A stretch of DNA of 64,000 bases from Enterobacter dykesii (GCF_008364625.2 NZ_CP126604.1:434001-498000); one strand, 5' to 3'; positions 27,045 through 36,974 are shown, numbered from the stretch's first letter. Notes: a model not told the origin generated them from the sequence alone. Numbers and translations: made by a program.

Positions 27045-28592
27045 CTATTTCGCGGCGGATAAACGGGCCGTCCCCTCCGCGCGACGTGAGGCGCTTCCTC
27101 CCCACACCTGGTCATACTCATATCCCGTTAACTGCTTAATCACCACGCGGGTTCTGGCGTCGCAGTCGCGGTAATCACCACCCAGCTTACGGCGTGCTAT
27201 CTCCTTCAGGAGCAGCTTGTGCGTCTCACGGGTGAGCTTGAACCTGTAGGTGGTAAAGAAGCTAACCGCCAGCAGGGCTGCCGTCGCGAAGATCATCAGG
27301 CCGATAATCGCCCCCAGCGCGCTTTCAGGCTGTGCGCCGTTACCCTTCACAAAGCCGGACTCCTGCAGCACCAGGCCTACGATCATGATGGCAATCGCCA
27401 CGGTGCTCTTGCGGGTCAGGACCATCACACCGGCAAAAATGCCTTCACGGCGCTGCTGCGTTACCATCTCGTCAATATCCGGAATGAAGCTGTAGATATT
27501 CCACGGAATATAGTAGAGGCCAGAGCGGGCGGCACCGAGCAGGATAAAGACCGCTGAGAAGAGCAGCGTCGGCACCTGCGTTTTGGTGAGGTAGACCGTA
27601 AGCAGAAACGCCAGCACTATGAAGATACAGCCGTAGGAGAGTCGCAGGGCGGCAGACGGCGTGATGTTCAGCCGGTTCAACAGCAGCATAAATCCATAGG
27701 TACCCGGTACTGAGGCAAAGGCGGCAATACTCAGCCAGCCGGAAACCGCCGAGGCGTCCTGGCTCAGGCAATACACGACGTAATAGGTAAAGACCGAGCC
27801 GAATACGTCCATCGCCGTGAACGAAAAGATGTAAATAATGATATGCAGGCGAAACGTGCGGATACGGAAGGAGGAAAAGAGATCCAGCACCAGATATTTC
27901 AGGTGATTCAGTAGCCCGCCGATGCGCTGGTTGTCCACTTTAAAACTGGCTTCCTGCTGCACATCTTTCGCTTCCCAGGTGGTGTACCAGGTAATAAATA
28001 CCGCAATGCAGAACACGCAGGAAAATATCAGCCCGGTGAGGGTATAGGTAAACGGATTATCTTTCCCCGTGAAATGCATAATCACGCCGGGAACGGAAAC
28101 CGCAAGGAAACCGCCCAGCTGGGAGCAGATCATGCGCACGCCGGAGAGGCGGCTTCGCTCTTCATAGCGGTTTGTCATCTCCGCCGCCAGGGTCTCCCAG
28201 GGCACCAGCACCATCGCCGATAGCAGCTCAATAGAGAGGTAGGTGCCCAGGTAGTACCAGTAGCCCATGTCCGTCAGCCAAAGCAGGGAATACAAAAACA
28301 TGAGCGGCGAACTGAGCAATAAAAAGAAGCGGCGACGACCAAATTTACGCCCGAGCCAGGTATTCCCGAAATTATCGGTGATATAGCCCATAATCGGGCT
28401 TAATAGCGCATCAATGACGCGGGCAATAGCGAATATAGACCCCGCTTCAATAACAGACAGCCCGCAATAGGTGGTGTAAAAAAAGAGCAGCCAGGTGCCG
28501 ATAACGGCGAACGCCCCTCCGCCAAACAGATCGGTTACGCCGTAGCCAAGCGCCACGCCGTAACCCACTCTACGTTCAGTAGGTTTGACCAT
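27045..28592 (-). CDS. GPH-family sugar:cation symporter (MelB/YicJ-like)
   Basis: 515 residues, about twelve membrane segments, major facilitator of the glycoside-pentoside-hexuronide:cation symporter family. Signatures include GYGVTDLFGGGAF at the N terminus, LSPIMGYITDNF with the conserved Asp after helix II, and RKFGRRRFFLLL in the first cytoplasmic loop. It has a C-terminal extension of about 50 residues beyond typical MelB. It is the last gene of a minus-strand run with four Gfo/Idh/MocA oxidoreductases, and so probably imports the sugar, polyol or glycoside they oxidise. This block is absent between ytfL and msrA in E. coli as I recall it. Confidence 0.92.
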   Translation of the reverse strand: MVKPTERRVGYGVALGYGVTDLFGGGAFAVIGTWLLFFYTTYCGLSVIEAGSIFAIARVIDALLSPIMGYITDNFGNTWLGRKFGRRRFFLLLSSPLMFLYSLLWLTDMGYWYYLGTYLSIELLSAMVLVPWETLAAEMTNRYEERSRLSGVRMICSQLGGFLAVSVPGVIMHFTGKDNPFTYTLTGLIFSCVFCIAVFITWYTTWEAKDVQQEASFKVDNQRIGGLLNHLKYLVLDLFSSFRIRTFRLHIIIYIFSFTAMDVFGSVFTYYVVYCLSQDASAVSGWLSIAAFASVPGTYGFMLLLNRLNITPSAALRLSYGCIFIVLAFLLTVYLTKTQVPTLLFSAVFILLGAARSGLYYIPWNIYSFIPDIDEMVTQQRREGIFAGVMVLTRKSTVAIAIMIVGLVLQESGFVKGNGAQPESALGAIIGLMIFATAALLAVSFFTTYRFKLTRETHKLLLKEIARRKLGGDYRDCDARTRVVIKQLTGYEYDQVWGGSASRRAEGTARLSAAK

Positions 28593-28671
28593 AATAATAT
28601 CCAGTGTAGGGTAATGATTAACCTGTTTTTCAGGCCGTATTTTTATTCAAATCTGGACGACACATTACGTT

Positions 28672-29694
28672 CTACTTATTGAGTTCTATCCATTGTCTTA
28701 ACTGAGATGAGCGATAAATAGCCTCCACAAGGGTGAGTGATTTTCCGGCTTCGCGGATGTCGGTGTAATTCGCATTTCCTGGATGGGAAATAGCATGATA
28801 AAAACGGCGGATCGCCTGCTCATGCCCCAGCCCCCAGTAGCTTTTGACCAGGCCGTCAGGGGTGTTATCGCTCGCCAGCCTCAGGCGCTCGCCGGGCGTG
28901 ATGCGCCAGAGCACGTTGTCGCTGAGCAGCAGCGAGCCCCGTTCGCAGTGGATTTCAAACCAGAGGGGGGAGTCCGCGGTATTGCAGTTGCTGGCATAAA
29001 ACAGGCCGCGCGCGCCGTTGGCAAAATGCAGCGTGGCCATCGCGCTGTCTTCTCCTTCGGTCACGTTCGCCAGCTCACCGCGGTCCATCACGCCTTTCAC
29101 CCGCGTCACGCCGCCAGCGAACCACTGCATCAGGTCGAGAGTATGGATGGCCTGGTTGATCAGCAGGCTGCCGCCTTCCGTTGCCAGCCGCCCGCGCCAC
29201 GGGCTTTCGGTATAGTACGCGCCCGAGCGCGACCACGTTAGCACCGCTTTGATGCTGAGCATTTTTCCCAGCTCGTCGTCCTCCAGCGCCTGGCGAATGC
29301 GCAGGCTGGTGGGGTTGAGCCGGTTCTGATAGCACACGCCGAGCAGACCCGGCGCCTGTTCGGCGGCGCGGGTGATGTCCACGAGTTCGCTGCTGTTCAT
29401 GCCCACCGGTTTTTCGCAGAAAACATGCTTCCCGGCGGCGAGCGCCGCCAGGATCATGCTCTTATGCTCAAAATGCGGCGTGCAGATGTGGACCACGTCG
29501 ATGGCATCATCCAGCAGCATTTCCCGGTAATCCTGATAAAAGCGACACTGATAGCCCATCGCCAGCTTTAGCCCTTTGACGCTGTCGATATCGACCAGCG
29601 CGCGTAGCGCGACGTTGGGCATCTGGCGCAACGCGTTCACATGGCAGCCGTGAATCGCTCCCGCACCGATTACTGCCGTGTTCAGGATCGTCAT
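28672..29694 (-). CDS. Gfo/Idh/MocA-family oxidoreductase (paralogue 1)
   Basis: 340 residues. NAD(P)-binding Rossmann domain with VIGAGAIHGCH, family EKP motif in VFCEKPVGMN near residue 98, and catalytic-histidine region LINQAIHTLDLMQWF near 178. Such enzymes oxidise or reduce carbons of sugars, inositols and sugar acids. Start ATG 29694 has GGGAGG upstream. Twelve bases separate it from paralogue 2, indicating one transcript. Substrate unknown. Confidence 0.9.
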   Translation of the reverse strand: MTILNTAVIGAGAIHGCHVNALRQMPNVALRALVDIDSVKGLKLAMGYQCRFYQDYREMLLDDAIDVVHICTPHFEHKSMILAALAAGKHVFCEKPVGMNSSELVDITRAAEQAPGLLGVCYQNRLNPTSLRIRQALEDDELGKMLSIKAVLTWSRSGAYYTESPWRGRLATEGGSLLINQAIHTLDLMQWFAGGVTRVKGVMDRGELANVTEGEDSAMATLHFANGARGLFYASNCNTADSPLWFEIHCERGSLLLSDNVLWRITPGERLRLASDNTPDGLVKSYWGLGHEQAIRRFYHAISHPGNANYTDIREAGKSLTLVEAIYRSSQLRQWIELNK

Positions 29695-29706
29695 CGTCGC
29701 CTCCCG

Positions 29707-30774
29707 TTATTCCGTCGCGTTGGCCAGCATCTGGGCCTTCACGCAGAGCTCCGCCGCCTTGAAGGCGTGCGCCTGCGTCATGGCGTTTTCGGTTCGATGC
29801 AGGCAGTCGAGGATCATTTCGCCAAAGAACGGGAACCCGACCTGACCGGCAACCGGATAACGGAATTCCCCCTCTTTATTGACGAGATACACCACGTCCT
29901 GCTCGCCGCGGGTGAGATCGACATATTTGCGGATTTCGATATAGCCTTCGGTGCCGAGCAGCGTCAGGCGGCCGTCGCCCCACGTAGAAAGCCCGTCCGG
30001 CGTAAACCAGTCGCAGCGGAAATAACCGCTGGCGCCGTTTTCGCCCTTAATCATTGCGTCGCCGAAATCTTCAAATGCCGGATACTGCGGATGGTTGAAA
30101 TTGCGTGCCTGGCCGGCGACCACGCATGCCTCACTGTTGCCCGTGTAGAAGAGAAATTGCTCGATCTGGTGGCTGCCGATATCGCACAGAATGCCGCCGA
30201 AAAATCGTCGATCGTAGAACCAGTCCGGGCGACCGGTTCCTTCCCGGTGCGGGCCTGTCCCCAATGTTTGCACGACGCGGCCAATGGCCCCCTGCTGCAC
30301 CAGCTGTCCGGCAAACACCGCGCTCTCAACGTGCAGGCGTTCGCTGTAGTACACCGCATATTTCCGCCCGGTTTTCTCGACCATCGTTTTGGCATCGGCC
30401 AGCTGTTCAAGGGTGGTGAGCGGGGCTTTATCCGTGAAGTAGTCCTTGCCTGCGGCCATGGCTTTCAGCCCCAGCGCGCAGCGTTCGGACGGAATGGCCG
30501 CACTGGCCACCAGACGCACCTCGTCGTCGTTGAGTATCACCTCCAGCGACTCCGCCACTTTTGCCTGCGGGTACTGCTGGATAAATTTATCCACTTTGGC
30601 CGGATCGGGGTCGTATACCCATTTCAGGGTGGCCCCGGCTTCTATCAGGCCGTTACTCATCCCGTAGATATGGCCGTGGTCGAGCGCGGCGGCGGCAAAA
30701 ATAAACTCTCCTTCCCTGACAACGGGCTGCGGTTTGCCCACCGGGGCGTAGTTCATTCCGTCATGCTTGTTCAT
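29707..30774 (-). CDS. Gfo/Idh/MocA-like oxidoreductase with altered EKP motif (paralogue 2)
   Basis: 355 residues. The N terminus lacks a clean GxGxxG (FIFAAAALDHGHIYGMSN), and the position of the usual EKP reads YFTDKAPLTT near residue 112, so lysine is kept but Glu and Pro are not. A candidate catalytic His is in CDIGSHQIEQFLFYTG. This divergence suggests a different substrate or cofactor from paralogues 1, 3 and 4, or a subunit role. Same strand and tight spacing (11 bp to paralogue 3). Confidence 0.85.
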   Translation of the reverse strand: MNKHDGMNYAPVGKPQPVVREGEFIFAAAALDHGHIYGMSNGLIEAGATLKWVYDPDPAKVDKFIQQYPQAKVAESLEVILNDDEVRLVASAAIPSERCALGLKAMAAGKDYFTDKAPLTTLEQLADAKTMVEKTGRKYAVYYSERLHVESAVFAGQLVQQGAIGRVVQTLGTGPHREGTGRPDWFYDRRFFGGILCDIGSHQIEQFLFYTGNSEACVVAGQARNFNHPQYPAFEDFGDAMIKGENGASGYFRCDWFTPDGLSTWGDGRLTLLGTEGYIEIRKYVDLTRGEQDVVYLVNKEGEFRYPVAGQVGFPFFGEMILDCLHRTENAMTQAHAFKAAELCVKAQMLANATE

Positions 30775-30785
30775 GGTGTCACTCC

Positions 30786-31955
30786 TTAGTCCAGATCTTT
30801 GCCAAGGGGAATTGCGCCCACTTCGCTGAAGTTGGCGACGCTTGCGGATTTTTCATAAAAACGGGGAGCGAGGGCGTTCGTCCCGCCGGTGCGGTAAAAC
30901 GGGTCATCGCGCTGAATCGGCAGCGAGACCACGCTGCGGGTAATGGCGGATTTATAGATCGCGGTAATCAGCTCCAGCGAGCGTTTGCCCTGCAGGCCAT
31001 CCACTAACGGCGCGGTGCCGTGCTCAATGGCATAAAGCAGGTCGTTAATTTGCCCGGTATGCAGCGTCCACTCTAGCTTCGGCGTCTCCTGAAAAACGGC
31101 GTTGAGCTGCGCTTCTCGCTGCAGATCCCGATCTTCCTGCGGGAAGCCGTTATCGGCGCTGACGCTGGCAAAGGCCTGCCACGGCGCGGAGATACGCGCC
31201 TTATCGCCCTGAATGATAATTTTCTGATCTTCGCCGTGATGCACGACCGAGGCGGTAAGCTGCGCGATCGCGCCGCTGGGGTATTTGAAGATTGCGGCGC
31301 TGAGGTCTTCGACTTCAGCGTTGTCGTGCGCCACGTTGGTCATCATCGCCACCACCTCGGACGGGAAGCCGAGCATCCACTGAATGGCATCGATGTGGTG
31401 AACCGCGTGGTTAAGGGTGCAGCCGCCTCCCTCTTTTTCCCAGGTGCCGCGCCACCACAGGTCGTAGTAGCAATGTCCGCGCCACCAGAACGAATCCACC
31501 TGCGCGTGGCAGACTTTTCCTGCGAGGCCGGAATCGAGCGCGGCTTTCAGGCGCCAGAAGGCATCGGTAAAGCGGTTCTGTGCAATGATGGCGAGCGTTT
31601 TGCCGCTGGCCTGTTGCGCGGCGATCATCGCGTCGCACTCCTCCAGCGAGGCGGCCATCGGTTTTTCGCACAGCACGTGGCACCCCGCGTTCAGAGCATC
31701 AATGCCGATCTCCGCGTGGACGTAGGGCGGCGTGCAGACGTCGACGATGTCGATATCCGGCTCTGAGGCCAGCATCTGCTGGTGGCTGTCATAAACACGT
31801 GCTTCCTTCAGGCCGTAGCGCGCTTTTTTCTCGTGGGCTTTTTCCGGGTAGATATCAACCAGCGCGACGATCCGGCAGCGCTGGCCAAACTGCAAATAAC
31901 CCTGAATATGGTTGTGCGAGATATTCCCTGTTCCCACGATAGCGACATTTAACAT
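30786..31955 (-). CDS. Gfo/Idh/MocA-family oxidoreductase (paralogue 3)
   Basis: 389 residues from the ATG at 31955, preceded by GGAGAAG; an upstream start at 31991 has no site and overlaps paralogue 4. Rossmann motif VAIVGTGNISHNHI, EKP motif in HVLCEKPMAAS, and TLNHAVHHIDAIQWML carrying the catalytic His pair. The C-terminal tail of about 40 residues extends beyond typical family members. Probably sugar or inositol dehydrogenase; substrate unknown. Confidence 0.9.
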   Translation of the reverse strand: MLNVAIVGTGNISHNHIQGYLQFGQRCRIVALVDIYPEKAHEKKARYGLKEARVYDSHQQMLASEPDIDIVDVCTPPYVHAEIGIDALNAGCHVLCEKPMAASLEECDAMIAAQQASGKTLAIIAQNRFTDAFWRLKAALDSGLAGKVCHAQVDSFWWRGHCYYDLWWRGTWEKEGGGCTLNHAVHHIDAIQWMLGFPSEVVAMMTNVAHDNAEVEDLSAAIFKYPSGAIAQLTASVVHHGEDQKIIIQGDKARISAPWQAFASVSADNGFPQEDRDLQREAQLNAVFQETPKLEWTLHTGQINDLLYAIEHGTAPLVDGLQGKRSLELITAIYKSAITRSVVSLPIQRDDPFYRTGGTNALAPRFYEKSASVANFSEVGAIPLGKDLD

Positions 31956-31971
31956 CGTTTCTTCTCCGGAG

Positions 31972-33123
31972 TTACCAAGTGCCAGACGCATCCAGCGTGA
32001 CGCTGGCTGTCTCTTTTGCCACTGAGGTGCTGATGCGCTGTTGAAGCAGGCGCAGATACTGTTTCTCGTTGAGCGGGAGTTCGACCCAGTCGTCTGTCCA
32101 GGTGGAGAGGTGCATAGCGTTGGAGAGCGTCAGCCCGTGGATCCCTTCCAGACCCGGCGCAATGAGCGGCTCGCCGCGCAGGATGGCGGCACAGAAATTG
32201 GCGGTAATGACGTGGTGTTCGCTGCATTCCGGAGCGACGGGAAGCGTGACCTCCCAGCACTCAGGTTCACCAAAACCGTTTTGCCAGCGGGCGTTGAAGG
32301 CGGTTTCAGATTCACGCAGCCGCCAGTAGCGCAGCTTGCCCTCTTCGACAACGACTTTGCCGCGATCGCCGACGATTTCCAGCCGGTTGGTTCCCGGCGT
32401 TTCCGCCACGGTGGTGATAAACACGCCCGTCGCGCCGTTGGCATACTCCGCGTAGGCGGTGACCTCGTCTTCCACTTCGATTTCACGATGTTTACCGAAC
32501 TGGCAGAACGCGCGCAGGCGGACGGGCATGCCGACCAGCCATTGCCAGAGATCGAGCTGGTGCGGGTCCTGGTTGAGCAGCACGCCGCCGCCTTCCCCTT
32601 TCCAGGTAGCGCGCCAGCCGCCGGAGTTGTAGTAGCTCTGCGAGCGATACCAGTTGGTGATGATCCAGTTGGAGCGGCGGATCTCGCCCAGCTCACCGCT
32701 GTCGATCAGATTTTTCACCTTCTGGTAGAGCGGGTTCGGGCGCTGGTTGAACATGATGCCGAACACCACATCGCACTCCCGGGCGCAGGCGTTCATCTCC
32801 TGTACCTGGGCGGTGTACACGCCCGCCGGTTTTTCACACAGGGTGTGGATGCCGTTGCGCATCGCCAGCATCGACAGGCGCGGATGCTCGTAGTGCGGCG
32901 TGGCGACAATCACCGCGTCGATAAGCCCGCTCTGGAGCATCTCCTGCGCGTCGCTGAATAATGGGAGGGTACCGACCAACTGGCGGATAGCAGGATGCTT
33001 TTCCGGTGCATTATCACAAACCGCGGCCAGGCAGGCGTCGCTGACCGTACCTGCCAGTAAATAACGCGCGTGGACCGTACCGATATTACCTATTCCAATA
33101 ATGCCAAAACGTACCTTCTCCAT
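31972..33123 (-). CDS. Gfo/Idh/MocA-family oxidoreductase (paralogue 4)
   Basis: 383 residues from the ATG at 33123, which has AAGGTG ahead of it; the open frame upstream to 33312 runs through the promoter and is rejected. Motifs: FGIIGIGNIGTVHA, HTLCEKPAGVY and LLNQDPHQLDLWQWLVG. First gene of the minus-strand operon and divergent from the LacI regulator. With three further paralogues and a GPH symporter it suggests a pathway of several oxidation/reduction or epimerisation steps on one sugar or polyol. Confidence 0.9.
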   Translation of the reverse strand: MEKVRFGIIGIGNIGTVHARYLLAGTVSDACLAAVCDNAPEKHPAIRQLVGTLPLFSDAQEMLQSGLIDAVIVATPHYEHPRLSMLAMRNGIHTLCEKPAGVYTAQVQEMNACARECDVVFGIMFNQRPNPLYQKVKNLIDSGELGEIRRSNWIITNWYRSQSYYNSGGWRATWKGEGGGVLLNQDPHQLDLWQWLVGMPVRLRAFCQFGKHREIEVEDEVTAYAEYANGATGVFITTVAETPGTNRLEIVGDRGKVVVEEGKLRYWRLRESETAFNARWQNGFGEPECWEVTLPVAPECSEHHVITANFCAAILRGEPLIAPGLEGIHGLTLSNAMHLSTWTDDWVELPLNEKQYLRLLQQRISTSVAKETASVTLDASGTW

Positions 33124-33315
33124 GTCACACCTTAATTTCAGTTGAAATGAGTGATGACCGGAAAATAGGAAAGGGGAGCGGTAGCGACAATGTGTTTTTG
33201 TGAGAATACTCGCAAGGTGATTAAGTAATTTCCAGGTGTTCTGAAATTTGGTTTTAAAATCAAAGGACTGTTTCTGCAAATATTTGCAAAAACTGAATGA
33301 GAGCGAGGTCACACT
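33124..33315. promoter_or_regulatory. Divergent promoter region with perfect palindrome, LacI operator candidate
   Basis: 192 bp between the oxidoreductase operon and lacI-type gene, AT-rich. TGCAAATATTTGCA at 33275-33288 is a perfect 14-bp palindrome, 28 bp before the regulator start, of the size and symmetry bound by LacI-family dimers. A second, imperfect dyad (10 of 14) is at about 33200-33214. Confidence 0.6.
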
Positions 33316-34374
33316 ATGCCGGGCAGGTTAAAAATGGAGGAAATTGCAGCCCTGACGGGCTATTCCGTCAGCACGGTTTCGCGGGTATTAAGCGGCAAGT
33401 CTTACACCAGCGATAAAGCCAGGGAGGCGATCGTTCGCACCGCGCGGGAGCTCGGTGTGCTGGAGTCTATGGCGAGCGGAAGACTGTTAATTAACGGTAT
33501 CGCTGTTTTTGCACCGGAAAGAACCTTTCAGGGGCGCGGAGATATATTTTATCTGGAAGTAACGAAAGGGATTGCTGAAGCCTGCTCGCGGCATAATGTG
33601 TGGGTCACGTGCTGTGGTTTAGAAGAACAGCATGCCGATGTAAAAGTCTTTATGGAAAAGGCCAGTCATAAGAATATCAACGCGATAATTATTATTGGCA
33701 CTGATGATTCCACCATATTTAAACTGGCGAGCACGCTGAATAAGCCCTGCGTGTTAATTAATTCCGTTGACCGGGATCGGATGCTGGATGCCGTGTCACC
33801 CGATCACCGGGCAATCGGCTTCACCGCCATGCAGTATCTTTTCGAGCAGGGGCATCGCCGGGTGCTCACGCTCACCTGTCTGCGGCGGGATACGCTGTAC
33901 GCGCGTCTGGACGGCATCAAAGAGGCGTATCGCCATTTTCACGTGACCTTTGATCCTCAGCGCGATTTGCTCGTGACGGAATGGTTTACGGCAGACGAGG
34001 CCGAGCGGGCGCTGGATGCGTGGCTGATGACGCATGACAGCTCCCAGTGGCCAGAGGTAATTTTCCCGAACAGTACCAGCATGACGGAAGGAGTGATCAG
34101 GGCGTTAACGCGCCACGGGCTGCGCGTTCCGGAAGACATTTCGCTGATTACCACCGATTTTGCATGGAATTTAGCGCACCGTCTGGAAAAGCCGGTTACG
34201 GGCGTCACTGTGCCCTGCCGCGAGCTGGGGATTGAGGCCGTACATCTGCTGCAAACGCGGCTTAACCGACCGCAGGCGGCGGTCTTTAACCTGCTGCTGC
34301 AGGGCAAAGTAATGGATTACGGTTCGGTCAGCAATGCCACGCGCCACGCGGCACGCGTGGCGCTGGATCAATAA
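33316..34374 (+). CDS. LacI-family transcriptional regulator
   Basis: 352 residues. N-terminal LacI HTH with hinge (MEEIAALTGYSVSTVSRVLS, residues 7-26) and a periplasmic-binding-protein-like sensor domain from about 60 (GIAVFAPERTFQGRGDIFYL). Divergent from the Gfo/Idh/MocA-GPH operon and most likely its repressor. The effector is unknown but should be the imported sugar or an early product. The 3' end abuts msrA with no intervening base, and the last 35 bp contain a strong inverted repeat. Confidence 0.92.
   Translation: MPGRLKMEEIAALTGYSVSTVSRVLSGKSYTSDKAREAIVRTARELGVLESMASGRLLINGIAVFAPERTFQGRGDIFYLEVTKGIAEACSRHNVWVTCCGLEEQHADVKVFMEKASHKNINAIIIIGTDDSTIFKLASTLNKPCVLINSVDRDRMLDAVSPDHRAIGFTAMQYLFEQGHRRVLTLTCLRRDTLYARLDGIKEAYRHFHVTFDPQRDLLVTEWFTADEAERALDAWLMTHDSSQWPEVIFPNSTSMTEGVIRALTRHGLRVPEDISLITTDFAWNLAHRLEKPVTGVTVPCRELGIEAVHLLQTRLNRPQAAVFNLLLQGKVMDYGSVSNATRHAARVALDQ
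34341..34363. repeat. Inverted repeat inside the 3' end of the lacI-type gene
   Basis: Perfect 10-bp arms GCGCCACGCG/CGCGTGGCGC with GCA between them, within the last codons before the convergent msrA. No U-tract follows. With zero gap between the two stop codons this is the only visible candidate for separating the two transcripts. Confidence 0.6.
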
Positions 34375-35016
34375 TTACGCCAGCTGCGGCGGCAGGCAGA
34401 CGCCGATGCCTCCGATACCGCAGTAGCCGTACGGGTTTTTATGCAGATACTGCTGGTGATCGTCCTCGGCATAGTAGAACGGTTTCGCCGTCGCGATTTC
34501 CGTGGTCACCGCGCGCGTATCGCCCGCTTCACGCATGGCCTGCTGGAAACGCTCGAGGCTGGCGCGCGCGGCGGCATCCTGCTCGGGCGTGAGCGGATAG
34601 ATAGCCGAGCGGTACTGGGTGCCGTGGTCGTTGCCCTGACGCATGCCCTGCGCCGGGTCGTGATTCTCCCAGAAGACCTGCAGGAGCTGCTCGTAGCTGA
34701 TGACTGCAGGGTCGTAGACCACGCGTACTGCTTCCGCATGCCCGGTTTCGCCGGAGCAAACTTCGCGATAGGTAGGATTCGGCGTGTAACCGCCCGTGTA
34801 GCCAGCCGCCGTGCTGTAAACGCCGGGCAGCTGCCAGAAGAGGCGCTCAACGCCCCAGAAACAGCCCATGGCGAACAGGGCGATTTCCATTCCCTCCGGC
34901 ACGTTGGTCATGGAATGGTTATTGACGGCGTGTAAGGTCGCCACAGGCATAGGGGTGTTGCGTCCCGGTAATGCATCAGTTTGTGAAACCAGATGCTTTT
35001 TGTCGAATAAACTCAC
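34375..35016 (-). CDS. msrA: Peptide methionine-S-sulfoxide reductase MsrA
   Basis: 213 residues. Reduces the S-epimer of methionine sulfoxide in proteins. The active-site motif GCFWG places the catalytic cysteine at residue 52, as in the E. coli enzyme; [14 protein letters not shown] at the C terminus supplies the resolving cysteines. The N-terminal extension before the catalytic domain also matches E. coli. Divergent from tamA, as expected for the core gene order. Confidence 0.97.
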   Translation of the reverse strand: MSLFDKKHLVSQTDALPGRNTPMPVATLHAVNNHSMTNVPEGMEIALFAMGCFWGVERLFWQLPGVYSTAAGYTGGYTPNPTYREVCSGETGHAEAVRVVYDPAVISYEQLLQVFWENHDPAQGMRQGNDHGTQYRSAIYPLTPEQDAAARASLERFQQAMREAGDTRAVTTEIATAKPFYYAEDDHQQYLHKNPYGYCGIGGIGVCLPPQLA

Positions 35017-35240
35017 GATGGGGCCTCCCGGGGTGCGATGTTTCGGTTAAGGTTGTCACGAAGCGTTTAATTGAACACAATAAATGCGCTGAATGAGTCT
35101 AGATTTAATCATAAGAAATATTTGGGTGTTACACCCGTTTTCAACCCGTGATTTGGGTTTTTGGCTAACAGGCCGTATTTTGCCGCGGAGCGGCACTTCA
35201 TTTGCTTCCAGGGTGGAAACAGGGATATTCAGGAGAAAAC

Positions 35241-36974
35241 GTGACAAAAATCCGCCAGTTATGTTTAGTCAGTGTGTTGCTGACAAGCGGGATTGCCAGC
35301 GCGGCGAATGTCCGTTTGCAGGTTGAGGGGTTATCCGGGGCGCTACAAAAAAACGTGCGTGCGCAGTTGTCGACCATCCAGAGTGATGAGGTGACGCCGG
35401 ACCGGCGTTTTCGCGCGCGCGTGGATGACGCCATCCGTGAAGGGCTGAAAGCGCTGGGGTATTACGAACCCACCATTGATTTTGATCTCCGTCCGCCTCC
35501 AGAGAAGGGGCGCCAGGTCCTTATTGCCCGCGTTTCGCCGGGTGAACCGGTACTGATTGGCGGCACCAACGTCATTCTGCGCGGCGGGGCGCGTACAGAC
35601 CGGGATTACCTTGACCTGCTCGGCACGCGGCCGAAAATCGGTACCGTGCTTAACCACGGTGACTACGATCATTTCAAAAAAGAGCTGACGAGCGTTGCCC
35701 TGCGTAAGGGCTATTTCGACAGCCAGTTCAACAAAAGCCAGCTGGGCATTGCGCTGGATCGACATCAGGCCTTCTGGGATATCGACTACGACAGCGGAGA
35801 ACGCTACCGCTTTGGCGACGTGACGTTTGAAGGTTCGCAAATCCGTGAAGAGTACCTGCAAAACCTCGTGCCGTTCAAAAAGGGGGATTACTACCAGTCC
35901 AGGGACCTGGCGGAACTGAACCGTCGTCTTTCCGCTACCGGCTGGTTTAACTCCGTGGTTGTCGCACCGGAATTTGATAAGTCTCGCAAAACGAAGGTGT
36001 TGCCGCTGCATGGCGTTGTCTCGCCGCGCACCGAGAACACCATTGAGACCGGTGTTGGCTACTCGACAGACGTCGGCCCGCGCGTGAAGGCCACCTGGAA
36101 AAAGCCGTGGATGAACTCCTACGGCCACAGCCTGACTACCAGCGCGAGTATCTCAGCTCCGGAACAGCAGCTGGATTTCAGCTACAAAATGCCGCTGCTG
36201 AAAAACCCGCTTGAGCAGTACTACCTGGTTCAGGGGGGCTTTAAGCGCACCGACCTGAACGATACCGAATCCGATTCCACCACGCTTGCCGTATCGCGTT
36301 TCTGGGATCTCTCCAGCGGCTGGCAGCGCGCCATTAACCTGCGCTGGAGCTTCGACCACTTTACCCAGGCTAACGTCACCAACACTACCATGCTGCTCTA
36401 TCCGGGCGTGATGATCAGCCGTACCCGCTCCCGCGGTGGTCTGATGCCAACGTGGGGGGATTCCCAGCGTTACTCCATTGATTACTCCAACACCATGTGG
36501 GGTTCTGATGTGGACTTCACCGTCGTGCAGGCGCAAAACGTCTGGATCCGCACGCTTTACGACAAACATCGCTTTGTGATGCGCGGCAATCTCGGCTGGA
36601 TTGAAACGGGAGACTTCGAGCGCGTACCGCCGGATCTGCGCTTCTTCGCCGGGGGCGACCGCAGTATTCGCGGATATAAATACAAATCGATCTCGCCTGA
36701 AAATGACAAAGGCCAGCTGACCGGTGCCTCGAAACTGGCCACCGGCTCGCTGGAGTACCAGTATAACGTCAGCGGAAAATGGTGGGGGGCGATGTTTGTG
36801 GATGGCGGTGAAGCCGTAAACGACATCCGCCGCAGCGATTTCAAAACCGGCGCGGGCGTGGGCGTACGCTGGCAGTCACCGGTCGGGCCGATCAAGCTCG
36901 ATTTCGCCGTTCCGGTGGGTGACAAAGACGAACATGGTTTACAGTTTTACATCGGTCTGGGGCCTGAATTATGA
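35241..36974 (+). CDS. tamA: Outer-membrane translocation and assembly protein TamA
   Basis: 577 residues from the GTG at 35241, preceded by AGGAG; this gives the same length as E. coli TamA. A signal peptide ([14 protein letters not shown]) is followed by three POTRA domains (to about 260) and an Omp85 beta-barrel with the conserved [14 protein letters not shown] motif of strand/loop 6. TamA works with inner-membrane-anchored TamB in the TAM complex, implicated in autotransporter insertion and in phospholipid transport to the outer membrane. Overlaps tamB by 4 bases (ATGA). Confidence 0.97.
   Translation: MTKIRQLCLVSVLLTSGIASAANVRLQVEGLSGALQKNVRAQLSTIQSDEVTPDRRFRARVDDAIREGLKALGYYEPTIDFDLRPPPEKGRQVLIARVSPGEPVLIGGTNVILRGGARTDRDYLDLLGTRPKIGTVLNHGDYDHFKKELTSVALRKGYFDSQFNKSQLGIALDRHQAFWDIDYDSGERYRFGDVTFEGSQIREEYLQNLVPFKKGDYYQSRDLAELNRRLSATGWFNSVVVAPEFDKSRKTKVLPLHGVVSPRTENTIETGVGYSTDVGPRVKATWKKPWMNSYGHSLTTSASISAPEQQLDFSYKMPLLKNPLEQYYLVQGGFKRTDLNDTESDSTTLAVSRFWDLSSGWQRAINLRWSFDHFTQANVTNTTMLLYPGVMISRTRSRGGLMPTWGDSQRYSIDYSNTMWGSDVDFTVVQAQNVWIRTLYDKHRFVMRGNLGWIETGDFERVPPDLRFFAGGDRSIRGYKYKSISPENDKGQLTGASKLATGSLEYQYNVSGKWWGAMFVDGGEAVNDIRRSDFKTGAGVGVRWQSPVGPIKLDFAVPVGDKDEHGLQFYIGLGPEL

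Noticed and set aside
33123..33312. Extended N terminus of oxidoreductase paralogue 4
   Set aside because: The extra 63 residues cross the divergent promoter and operator and precede a better start with a ribosome site and the Rossmann motif.
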